Source of the DNA: CAYNSX01 sp964400165
GTDB taxonomy: Bacteria > Armatimonadota > Hebobacteria > CAYNSX01
Length of the DNA stretch: 41,276 bases
Assembly (NCBI GenBank): GCA_964400165.1
Contig: CAYNSX010000020.1
Location: 1 to 41,276 of the forward strand
Reading direction: 5' to 3'
Shown: in pieces, positions 8,094 through 15,624 of the stretch
How positions within the stretch are numbered: position 1 is the stretch's first letter
How the letters are laid out: each line of letters begins with the position of its first letter
Translations under genes and position numbers: made by a program
The notes under the pieces: model-generated
What the model saw: only the letters and a program-made list of their open reading frames with translations
What the model was told of the DNA's origin: nothing
The model's database searches: none

Positions 8094-9026
8094 GTGCGGC
8101 TGGTCAGTTTTCGCCGCGGCCACGACGACGGCCCCGAGGGGTTTGTCGGCGTGCTGGACGACGATGGCCGCGTAGTGGAAGTGCCGAACCCGGCGGGCCG
8201 CGCGTGGACGATGCGCGAGTATTTGCAGGCGTGGCCCGTGTCGCAAGCGATGGCGGCGGGCGCCTTCGAGTTGCGCGGGACGACGCATGCCCTGACGGAC
8301 ATCGAACTGCTGGCCCCCGTGCCGCGGCCGGCGAGCGTGCGCGATTTCTACGCGTTCGAGGCGCATGTGAAGCGGGCGCGGCTCAAGCGCGGGATGGAAG
8401 TGCCGCCCGAGTGGTACGAGATGCCCATCTTCTATTACTCGAACCACGGCGCGGTCATCGGGCCGGAAGCGCCGGTCGTTCGGCCCCTCGGCTGCCAGGA
8501 GTTGGATTACGAACTCGAGGTGGCGTGCGTCATCGGGCGCGGCGGGCGCAATCTCACGCCCGATGCCGCCGAAGCGAGCATCGCCGGCTTCACCATCCTG
8601 AACGATTGGAGCGCGCGGGACATTCAGCGGGCGGAGATGAAAGTCGGCCTCGGGCCGGCGAAGGGCAAGGACTTCGCTACCTCGCTTGGCCCCTGGCTGG
8701 TGACGCCCGACGAACTCGCCGAGCGCGCGGCCGGTTTGGGCCGCTATGACCTGGCGATGACGGTGCGGGTGAACGGCGAACAGACGGGCGGCGGGACGCT
8801 CCGCGACCTGCACTGGCGCTGGGGCGAGATGATCGCCCGGGCGTCGCAGAATTGCGGCGTCTGGCCGGGCGATGTCATCGGCTCGGGCTGCGTTGGCACG
8901 GGCTGCCAGCTGGAGCAGGAGCCGCCGCGCTGGCTCCAGGCGGGCGATGTGGTGGAATTGGAAGTCGGCGGGCTGGGAGTATTGCGCAACCCGGTCGTCG
9001 AATCAGCAGGCGTGCGGAGGGCGTAA
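8094..9026 (+). CDS. Fumarylacetoacetate hydrolase family protein
   Basis: 310 aa, GTG start three bases after the hppD stop. The N-terminal part is followed by the FAH catalytic fold. DFYAFEAHVKRAR (84-96) contains the catalytic-type His91, and the metal-binding acidic residues lie in LDYELEVA (Glu140, Glu142) and in the LNDWSARDIQ stretch. The ending GDVVELEVGGLG is typical. Given its operon, the likely reaction is cleavage of fumarylacetoacetate to fumarate and acetoacetate. The wider family also includes acylpyruvases and decarboxylases, so the assignment rests on context. Translational coupling to hppD is likely because there is little room for a separate ribosome site. Confidence 0.9.
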   Translation: MRLVSFRRGHDDGPEGFVGVLDDDGRVVEVPNPAGRAWTMREYLQAWPVSQAMAAGAFELRGTTHALTDIELLAPVPRPASVRDFYAFEAHVKRARLKRGMEVPPEWYEMPIFYYSNHGAVIGPEAPVVRPLGCQELDYELEVACVIGRGGRNLTPDAAEASIAGFTILNDWSARDIQRAEMKVGLGPAKGKDFATSLGPWLVTPDELAERAAGLGRYDLAMTVRVNGEQTGGGTLRDLHWRWGEMIARASQNCGVWPGDVIGSGCVGTGCQLEQEPPRWLQAGDVVELEVGGLGVLRNPVVESAGVRRA

Positions 9027-9028
9027 CG

Positions 9029-10216
9029 ATGGGCTACTACTATCAGTTGGGCACGGTGCCCCCGAAGCGGCACACGCAGTTCCGCAAGGCCGACGGCGGC
9101 CTGCACGCGGAAGAGGTCTACGGGACGGAGGGCTTCACCGGCATTCAGTCCATCCTCTATCACCTGCACCCGCCGACGCAGGTGAGCCGCGTCGCGCAGA
9201 ACGGCAGCGTCGCGCTCGACCATTGGGGCACTGAACCGCTGCGGCACCATCTTTTCCACACCAAGAACGCCGAGCGCCGCGGTGACCCGATTTCGGGGCG
9301 GCAGACGCTGATGTTCAACGACGACTGCACCATCGGCGTGTGCCTGCCGAGCGAGCCGATGCCGTACTTTTATCGCAATGCGTACTGCGATGAGGTGCTG
9401 TTCATTCACGAGGGCACCGGCACGCTGCTGACCAACTTCGGGCGCCTTGCGTATCACAAGGGCGACTACCTCATCATCCCGCGCGGCGTCACTTATCAAG
9501 TGGCGTTCGATGACCCGGACACCCGGCTGCTCGTGGTCGAGGGGCGGGGGCCGATCGAGGTGCCGAAGCGCTACCGCAATGAGTACGGCCAGATGCTCGA
9601 ACACGCGCCGTACTGCGAGCGCGACTTCCGCCCGCCGGAGACGCTCGACACGCACGACGAGAAGGGCGAATTCGAGGTGCGCATCAAGACGAAGAACCAC
9701 CTCTCGTCGTACTTTTTCGCGTTCCACCCGTTCGATGTCGTCGGCTGGGACGGATACCTCTATCCGTGGGCGTTCAACATCGGCGACTTCGAGCCGATCA
9801 CCGGGCGCATCCACCAGCCGCCGCCGGTACACCAGACTTTCCAGGGGCAGAACTTCGTGCTCTGCTCTTTCTGCCCGCGCAAACTCGACTATCACCCGCT
9901 CTCGATCCCGGTGCCCTACAACCATAGCAACATCGACAGTTTCGAGATGATCTACTATGTCACCGGGCGCTTCGGCAGCCGCCGCGGCGTGGACTACGCG
10001 TCGATTACGCTGCACCCCTCCGGCATCCCGCACGGCCCGCACCCGGGCACGGTCGAGGCGTCGCTCGGCAAGGAGTTCACCGACGAACTGGCGGTGATGG
10101 TGGATACCTTCTACCCGTTGCAGCTGACCAAAGCCGCGCAGGGCTACGACGACCCGAAGTATCCGTATTCGTGGCTGCCGGAGACCGACGGCGCCGCCGG
10201 CACCACCACCGGATGA
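9029..10216 (+). CDS. hmgA: Homogentisate 1,2-dioxygenase
   Basis: 395 aa. This non-haem iron cupin opens the homogentisate ring to maleylacetoacetate. The start at 9029 is supported by GGAGG seven bases earlier, two bases past the preceding stop, and by the usual beginning MGYYYQLGTVPPKRHTQF. Visible blocks are the cupin stretch HEGTGTLLTNFGRLAYHKGD (128-145), IHQPPPVHQTF (261-271), PYNHSNIDSFE (296-306) and HPSGIPHGPHPG (329-340). Likely iron ligands are His299, Glu306 and His335. The sequence belongs to the compact bacterial class rather than the longer human-like enzyme. It overlaps the following gene by ATGA. Confidence 0.93.
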   Translation: MGYYYQLGTVPPKRHTQFRKADGGLHAEEVYGTEGFTGIQSILYHLHPPTQVSRVAQNGSVALDHWGTEPLRHHLFHTKNAERRGDPISGRQTLMFNDDCTIGVCLPSEPMPYFYRNAYCDEVLFIHEGTGTLLTNFGRLAYHKGDYLIIPRGVTYQVAFDDPDTRLLVVEGRGPIEVPKRYRNEYGQMLEHAPYCERDFRPPETLDTHDEKGEFEVRIKTKNHLSSYFFAFHPFDVVGWDGYLYPWAFNIGDFEPITGRIHQPPPVHQTFQGQNFVLCSFCPRKLDYHPLSIPVPYNHSNIDSFEMIYYVTGRFGSRRGVDYASITLHPSGIPHGPHPGTVEASLGKEFTDELAVMVDTFYPLQLTKAAQGYDDPKYPYSWLPETDGAAGTTTG

Positions 10217-10830
10217 TCGAACTCGACCCGGCGGCGATGCCGCCGCGCGACATCTACGGCCTGCTCATCGGCGCCATCGCGCCGCGGCCGATCGCGTTCG
10301 TCTCGACCGTGAGCCCGGACGGCGTCCCGAACCTGGCGCCGTTTTCGTTCTTCAACGGCGGCGGGTCGGACCCGCCGTCGCTGGTGTTCTCGCCGGTGCA
10401 TGGCCGCGAGGGGCGCCCGAAGGACACGCTGACCAACATCGAGGCGACGGGCGAGTATGTCATCAATGTCGTGACTTGGGAGATGGCGGAGCGAATGAAT
10501 GTCGCTTCCGCTGACTTCCCGCCCGAGGTGAACGAGTTCGCCGAGTCGGGCCTCACTCCGGCGCCGACGCGGAAGGTGAAGCCGGCACGGGTCGCCGAGT
10601 CGCCGATCGCGTTCGAATGCCGCCTGCACCAAGTTGTCCGGCACGGCCGCGCGGCGCTCTCCGCCAACTATGTCATCGGCGAAGTGGTCTACGCCTGGGT
10701 GGACGAGCGGGTCTGGCGCGACGGGCGCATCTACCCGCCCGCCGTGCATGCCATCGGGCGCATGGGCGGCGCTTGGTATTGCCGCACGGACCCGGCGTCG
10801 CTGTTCGAAATGGCCCGCCCGGGACGGTAA
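10213..10830 (+). CDS. Flavin reductase-like domain protein
   Basis: 205 aa. ATG at 10213 overlaps the homogentisate dioxygenase stop (ATGA). The fold begins IYGLLIGAIAPRPIAFVSTV (16-35) and continues with GVPNLAPFSFFNG, the FMN-binding pattern of the flavin reductase-like (DIM6/NTAB) family. Such proteins bind FMN and reduce it or use it in oxygenase systems. A gene of this type accompanying homogentisate enzymes suggests a role in the aromatic pathway, but neither known dioxygenase needs flavin, so its substrate here is unclear. It is last in the operon; a GTTTTTC stretch follows the stop without a clear stem. Confidence 0.85.
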   Translation: MIELDPAAMPPRDIYGLLIGAIAPRPIAFVSTVSPDGVPNLAPFSFFNGGGSDPPSLVFSPVHGREGRPKDTLTNIEATGEYVINVVTWEMAERMNVASADFPPEVNEFAESGLTPAPTRKVKPARVAESPIAFECRLHQVVRHGRAALSANYVIGEVVYAWVDERVWRDGRIYPPAVHAIGRMGGAWYCRTDPASLFEMARPGR

Positions 10831-11048
10831 GAGGCCGTTTTTCGGTCGCTTCCTAGCCATACGCTTACTTTGTCGTTCTCCGAGCGCTCGGCAGCGCCGA
10901 GCAGGAGGCGCGGGGAGTCTCTGGAATCAGGGAACAGTGGAGTCACGCGGGAGCGGGTTCCGCGGGCGTCCCACATGCAGTCTCGGCAGCACCATCGCAG
11001 CGGTCCCGGTTGGCGTTTTTGGTGTCTCATTCTCGGCGGAGTATTCGT

Positions 11049-11651
11049 ATGGCGGAACGACGGCCTCGCATCTCGGCACGACAACTCGACCGCGCGGCGC
11101 GCGCCGACCGGCGCGACCTCCGAGAGTCGCTGCATGGCCGCCGGGGATTGCCCCCGCACCTGTACGCCCGCAAGTTCCCCGAGCGCGTGCGTTCCAATCC
11201 CTACTGGCGCGCCGCAGTGCGGGCGCTGAAGCGGCACCCGGGCGTGGCCGCCTACTTCTCGAAGCGCGGGGACAGCGGCGCGGCGTGGCGCGACCTCAAT
11301 GTCCTCTATTGCCCGGCGCCGGTGGACGCCTGGGGCTGCGCGGTGTTCTTTCACGAACTGCACCACCTGCTGACGCCGCGGCAGACCCCGCGCTATCTCG
11401 AAGAACTCGACGCCGACCTGTTCGGCTTTCGCATCGCCACGCAACTGCTCGGCAATCAGCGCATGCCGCGCTGGCTGCGCAAGCGCCTGAACGATCACCT
11501 GCACCGGGCGCTGGAGAAGGCCATCCGCCGCGGCCTGCGCGCCGTGCACCCGCGCGCCAAGCGCTACCTGCCCGTCGAGCGCGTGGAGCAGTTGGAACGG
11601 ATGATCCGCCGCACGCCGCGGCGCCGCACCCGGCTCGCCCCCAGTCGGTGA
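11049..11651 (+). CDS. HELHH metalloprotease-like protein, unknown substrate
   Basis: 200 aa. ATG at 11049 is preceded by GGCGGAG about seven bases upstream. The central segment reads AVFFHELHHLLTP, an HExxH zinc motif (His102, Glu103, His106). It is followed by YLEELDADLFGFR, where Glu119 or Asp123 could be the third zinc ligand, a spacing seen in gluzincin-like and ImmA/IrrE-like peptidases. There is no signal peptide or membrane segment, so it should act in the cytoplasm. The N- and C-terminal thirds are very rich in Arg and Lys (ending RRTPRRRTRLAPSR), suggesting nucleic-acid contact. It overlaps the DNA glycosylase gene by GTGA, which hints at a DNA-damage link. I cannot assign a known family. 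Confidence 0.75.
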   Translation: MAERRPRISARQLDRAARADRRDLRESLHGRRGLPPHLYARKFPERVRSNPYWRAAVRALKRHPGVAAYFSKRGDSGAAWRDLNVLYCPAPVDAWGCAVFFHELHHLLTPRQTPRYLEELDADLFGFRIATQLLGNQRMPRWLRKRLNDHLHRALEKAIRRGLRAVHPRAKRYLPVERVEQLERMIRRTPRRRTRLAPSR

Positions 11652-12229
11652 CCGCCGGCCCCGGCGGCACGCCCCGCTGTTCCTGGTGCCTGTCGGACCC
11701 GCTGTATGTGCGCTATCACGATGAGGAATGGGGCACCCCCGTCCACGACGACCGGAAACACTTCGAGTTCCTGGTGCTCGAAGGGGCGCAGGCGGGGCTC
11801 TCCTGGCTGACCATTTTGCGGAAGCGGGAGAACTACCGCGCGTCGTTCGCGCGGTTCGATCCAGTGCGCGTGGCGCGGTTCACCAAGCGGGATGTGGCGC
11901 GGCTGCTGAAGAACGCCGGCATCGTCCGCAACCGGCTGAAGATCGAGTCAGCGATCAACAACGCGCAGCGATTCTTGGAAGTGCAGCGGGAATGCGGGTC
12001 ATTCGATGCGTATCTGTGGGCGTTCGTGAAGGGCAAGCCGGTCGTGCGCCGGCCCAAGACCCTGCGCGGCGTCCCGGCGCGAACGGCGCTCTCGGACCGG
12101 GTGAGCGCCGACCTGAAGCAGCGGGGCTTTCGCTTCGTCGGCTCCACGATCATGTACGCGCACCTGCAAGCGGTGGGGGTGGTGGATGACCATCTGGCGT
12201 CATGCTTTCGGGTGCGGACGAAGGGATAA
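11648..12229 (+). CDS. tag: DNA-3-methyladenine glycosylase I
   Basis: 193 aa from the GTG that overlaps the previous stop (GTGA). It excises 3-methyladenine from alkylated DNA. The zinc site of Tag enzymes is present: Cys11 in CSWC, His24 in YHDEEWG, and His182/Cys186 in DHLASC. Glu45 and Trp53 in FLVLEGAQAGLSWLT match the base-recognition residues of the E. coli enzyme. Length is close to the 187 aa of E. coli Tag. It is coupled to the HELHH protein upstream. A repeat cluster follows. Confidence 0.95.
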   Translation: MTAGPGGTPRCSWCLSDPLYVRYHDEEWGTPVHDDRKHFEFLVLEGAQAGLSWLTILRKRENYRASFARFDPVRVARFTKRDVARLLKNAGIVRNRLKIESAINNAQRFLEVQRECGSFDAYLWAFVKGKPVVRRPKTLRGVPARTALSDRVSADLKQRGFRFVGSTIMYAHLQAVGVVDDHLASCFRVRTKG

Positions 12230-12230
12230 C

Positions 12231-12400
12231 GGCGAGGAAACAAGGAAACGAGGTTGGAGATTTGCGACCCAGCCCTGAACTCTTCGACTTCGCTCAGGGC
12301 AGGGTGCCGGGCTGAATCACACAGCCACGGCAATGGTCTTGCGCCCGACTAAAGTCGGGGCGCTCTTGATTCCTCGTTTCCTCGTTTCCTCGTCGTTGAA
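12231..12400. repeat. Composite repeat (direct array plus hairpins)
   Basis: GAGGAAACAAGGAAACGAGG at 12234-12253 is followed by hairpin remnants (CCGGGCTGAATCACACAGCC), the stem CCCGACTAAAGTCGGG near 12347-12358 and the inverted array CCTCGTTTCCTCGTTTCCTC near 12372-12391. About 80 bases (12313-12391) recur almost identically at 15530-15606, so the same composite flanks the 3' side of both SLH genes. Confidence 0.75.
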
Positions 12401-12404
12401 TGTC

Positions 12405-15401
12405 CTACGGCTCGATGTTGAGCGCCCGGAGCAGGAACACCGCCATCTGGGCGCGGGTGACTGGCGCGCCGGGCCGGAAGGTGCCGTCGGCAAAGCCGGC
12501 CACGATGCCCTTGACGCGGAGGTACTCGATGACCTTGTAATCGTCATCGGTGCAGAGCACATCGTTAAACGACTCGTTGCCGCAGATGGGCGGCGTGAAC
12601 ACTTCGAAGTCACCGTCCTCGAGGTTGCGCAGCAGGGCCAGGAGTCCGGCCATGGCGCGGCGGGTGGTCGGGTCGTTCGGCTGGAAGGGGATGGGCTGCT
12701 CGGCCACGGGAAGAATCGTCTTGGAGACCAGATACTCGACGAAGCGATAGGCGAAGTGCGTGCAAGGCACATCAGTGAACGACTCAGCGCCGCACGCCGG
12801 CGGCACGAAGGCGGCGAAGTCGCCAGAGATCCGATCCGCGGCGCGGGCCAGCATTACGGCCATCTCGGCGCGGGCGACCACGCGGTCGGGGCGGTAGGTG
12901 CCGTCCCCGAACCCCGACACCAGGTGTTCGCGGGCGGCCGCATTGATGAAACGGAGGGCCCAATAGTCGCACGGGACATCGCTGAACGCGGTGGCGCAGA
13001 GCGTGTAGGCGACGGTCACGAAGTCGCGGCCGGTCCCGCAGCCCTGACTGGAACCCGTGACAAAGAGCCGGTCGCCGGTCGGGCCAAATCGGACGGCAGC
13101 GCCGAAGTCGTTCCCGTGCACCGCTCCATCCAAGTGAGCGAGGAAGCGCCGGTCGCCGGTCTCGCTGTCAAAGGCCACGGTGACATAGTCGATGTCGAAC
13201 AGCGCCAGGGGATAGAGGGCGCGCCGGTCACTCCAGCCAGTCACGGCAACGGTCCGGCTGTCCGGAGACACCGCGATACCTTCTGGGAAGTCCTTGCCGG
13301 TCGGTGACGCGGCGAACTGCCGCTGCCAGTGCTGCTGCCCGGTGACCGCGTCCAAGGCGCTGACGACGATGTCTTCGTCAACAGCACCGAAGTCGTTGAC
13401 CGCGACGAATGCGCTGCCCGCGACACATACGAAGCGACCGTCAGGGCTGACCGCCAGCCGGCTGGGGCGCTGGCCGGATGAGTTGGGGGTAGCGGACCAC
13501 AGGAGCGCGCCCGTGTCCGCCGCGAGAGCCATCGTCCCCAGGGGAACGCCGGTCAGAATCACGATGTCGCCGTCGGGACTGACGGCGACATCTTCAATGG
13601 CGAAAATGCCGAAGTTGGGCGGCGCAATCGTCCACAGCATATGTCCATCAAGGGAGTCGAGCGTGGAAAGACCCAAGTGCAAGCGCTGGCCGTCCCGGCT
13701 GAGTGCAAGCAGGGAGCCGCCGACACGCGATGACCAGAGTTCGGCGCCCGAGACAGCGTCATGGGCGAAGGTGTTCGGGCCATCGTTACAACGGAACCCG
13801 GTGACATAGACTCGCTGGCCGTCGGGGCTGATGGCGAGGCCCCGTGGTTCGCCATTGCACCCCAACTGGGGATCCCGCGCCGGGCGCGCCAGCCACAGGC
13901 GCGCTCCCGATGTGGCGTCGAAGGCCGCGGTCGCATAGTCCACTCCGAATGGCTCGGTCACCGCCCTGGCGATCGCGATAAACACCCGGGCGCCGTCGGG
14001 GCTCACCACCAGCCCGCGCACCGCGCTGGGTCGCTCGGTCGTGCCCTCGAGCACAGCCGTCCACCGTTCGGCGCCGGTGGCCGCGTCGTACGACACCAGG
14101 GTGGCCGTGTTGGCGCCGAAGTTCAATTCGCTCAAGGTGTTGCCCGCCATGTACACCGCAGCGCCGTCCGGGCTGACAGCCAGTCGCGGCGCCCGGTCGT
14201 TGAACACAAGCCGGCCGTTGAAGCGCGCCGCCCACAAGGGCGAGATGCCGCCTTCGGTCTCGTGCGTCTCGTGGCAGTCCGCGCGCCCGACCGGCAACGC
14301 GACCGAGAATTCGGAAGTGGCCCCGTCCTCGTCGATCTGCGTCGCAGCGACGAAGTGCCCCTCCGGAACAGCCACCGGCAAGGTGATGTCGAATTCGGCA
14401 AATCCCGACGCGTCGGGTGTGACGGTGCTCGTCCCCAGGAACACTTCCGCGTCGCCGTGTCCCGACGGGTGGGGATGCTCGCTGGCATAGAAGTCGAGGT
14501 CGAAGAGGAAACCGGGTGACCCTTCCACGACCCCACGGACGGTCGTCGTGCCTTGGTTGGTCGTCACCCCGGTCAGCACCGGGTGCAAGCCGGCACGGAA
14601 CACCCCCGACGGATTGGCGTCGATGCCGCCGTAATTGTTGAGATCAATGGCGGGGCCGCCATTGGCGAAGATGACATTGCCGCGCACGCGCGGGAAATGG
14701 AGGGAGAAGTTTGTCCCGAAGACCCCGGAGCCCGCATTGAAGGCGATCCGGTTGCCGGGACCGATCGTGCTGCGGCGCGATTGCTGATTGGAGTTGCTGG
14801 GACCGACAAACACGCCGCCGAAGAAACCATTGCCGCGCGGCAGCGTGCCCGTCGCGTCGGTGCCGATGTAATTCCATTCCAAGATCTCCGCGTTCCCGCG
14901 AATGAATACACCGGCTGCGGGAAAGCGATTGATGATGAAGCCGCGCACCAGGCAATCGGGCGCCTGCAGATCCAGGCCGGAGGTGCGGTCCGTTGTGGCG
15001 CTGCCATCGAGTTCAACAGTCGGCACGGCTGCTTGGAACTCGGTCTTGGTGCCGAGCGCGTCCAACACGACCGAGTCCGTGATGGGCGGCAGCGGGGAAG
15101 TGGGGCGGATGGTGAACGGCGGCGTACCGGAGAATGCGAAGATGATGGTGTCACGGCCGGTGTGCGCGTTGGCGGCAAGGATGGCCTCGCGCAGCGTGCA
15201 CTCGGCGGCGGTGCAGACGCCGTCACCCGGGTCATTGGTAGAATTGACGGTGTAAGTGATGCCGCCCGCGGCGCGGGCAGTGGGCAGGGGTTGCGAGGCC
15301 AAGGAGAACAGCAAGAGCAGAAGGATGCCGAACGCGAAGGTCGCGCGCACGCTCACGACAATCCGCGCGGGAGGTCTTACTGTCCGCAATCCCCCAACCA
15401 T
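12405..15401 (-). CDS. Surface protein: CSLREA, beta-helix, beta-propeller, three SLH domains
   Basis: 998 aa from the ATG at 15401, preceded by GGGGAGGAG. The signal peptide has the core FGILLLLLFSLAS and the site ARAAG near residue 45. A CSLREA motif follows (CTLREAILAANA, about 62-73), then a right-handed beta-helix (about 90-320). A repeated blade pattern (SPDGARVFI, DATSGARLW, AVSPDG) indicates a PQQ/YncE-like beta-propeller (about 400-800). Three SLH repeats end the protein, with signatures FSDVPCDYWALRFI, SFTDVPCTHFAYRF and SFNDVLCTDDDYK, and TRAQMAVFLLRAL last. SLH domains normally hold proteins on secondary cell-wall polymers or the S-layer, so this is a cell-surface protein with an exposed helix and propeller, probably adhesive or carbohydrate-binding. 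A close paralog lies directly upstream. Confidence 0.88.
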   Translation of the reverse strand: MVGGLRTVRPPARIVVSVRATFAFGILLLLLFSLASQPLPTARAAGGITYTVNSTNDPGDGVCTAAECTLREAILAANAHTGRDTIIFAFSGTPPFTIRPTSPLPPITDSVVLDALGTKTEFQAAVPTVELDGSATTDRTSGLDLQAPDCLVRGFIINRFPAAGVFIRGNAEILEWNYIGTDATGTLPRGNGFFGGVFVGPSNSNQQSRRSTIGPGNRIAFNAGSGVFGTNFSLHFPRVRGNVIFANGGPAIDLNNYGGIDANPSGVFRAGLHPVLTGVTTNQGTTTVRGVVEGSPGFLFDLDFYASEHPHPSGHGDAEVFLGTSTVTPDASGFAEFDITLPVAVPEGHFVAATQIDEDGATSEFSVALPVGRADCHETHETEGGISPLWAARFNGRLVFNDRAPRLAVSPDGAAVYMAGNTLSELNFGANTATLVSYDAATGAERWTAVLEGTTERPSAVRGLVVSPDGARVFIAIARAVTEPFGVDYATAAFDATSGARLWLARPARDPQLGCNGEPRGLAISPDGQRVYVTGFRCNDGPNTFAHDAVSGAELWSSRVGGSLLALSRDGQRLHLGLSTLDSLDGHMLWTIAPPNFGIFAIEDVAVSPDGDIVILTGVPLGTMALAADTGALLWSATPNSSGQRPSRLAVSPDGRFVCVAGSAFVAVNDFGAVDEDIVVSALDAVTGQQHWQRQFAASPTGKDFPEGIAVSPDSRTVAVTGWSDRRALYPLALFDIDYVTVAFDSETGDRRFLAHLDGAVHGNDFGAAVRFGPTGDRLFVTGSSQGCGTGRDFVTVAYTLCATAFSDVPCDYWALRFINAAAREHLVSGFGDGTYRPDRVVARAEMAVMLARAADRISGDFAAFVPPACGAESFTDVPCTHFAYRFVEYLVSKTILPVAEQPIPFQPNDPTTRRAMAGLLALLRNLEDGDFEVFTPPICGNESFNDVLCTDDDYKVIEYLRVKGIVAGFADGTFRPGAPVTRAQMAVFLLRALNIEP

Positions 15402-15435
15402 GCGCCGCTCCTCCCCAAAACCAAGCGCTGTGTGT

Positions 15436-15441
15436 AGTTTA
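15436..15441 (-). promoter_or_regulatory. Possible -10 box of the first SLH gene
   Basis: TAAACT on the minus strand lies 34 bp before the ATG at 15401. The paralogous gene has TACACT at the equivalent place, and the surrounding GAAGGGG and GCGCTTG sequences are also conserved. No good -35 is visible. Confidence 0.35.
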
Positions 15442-15478
15442 CCCCTTCGGGAGAGGGATGAAGCGACGGCAAATGGCA

Positions 15479-15615
15479 ACAGCGAGGAAACGAGGAAACG
15501 AGGGTCGCGGCCCGGCACTGAAGTGCCGGGTTGAATCACACAGCCAGGGCAATGGTCTTGCGCCCCGACTAAAGTCGGGGCGCTCTTGATTCCTCGTTTC
15601 CTTGTTTCCTTGGAG
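15479..15615. repeat. Composite repeat between the SLH paralogs
   Basis: GAGGAAACGAGGAAACGAGG (15484-15503), then CCCGGCACTGAAGTGCCGGG (about 15513-15532), CCCCGACTAAAGTCGGGG (about 15563-15580) and the inverted array CCTCGTTTCCTTGTTTCCTT (about 15594-15613). This is the fullest copy of the composite element also found at 12231-12400. It lies between the promoter of one paralog and the 3' end of the other. Confidence 0.75.
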
Positions 15616-15624
15616 TTGTACTTG

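Noticed and set aside
10886..10902. GCTCGGC-AGC-GCCGAGC hairpin as terminator of the homogentisate operon
   Set aside because: It is 55 bases past the stop and followed by AGGAGGCG rather than T residues; I see no other clear signal in this gap.
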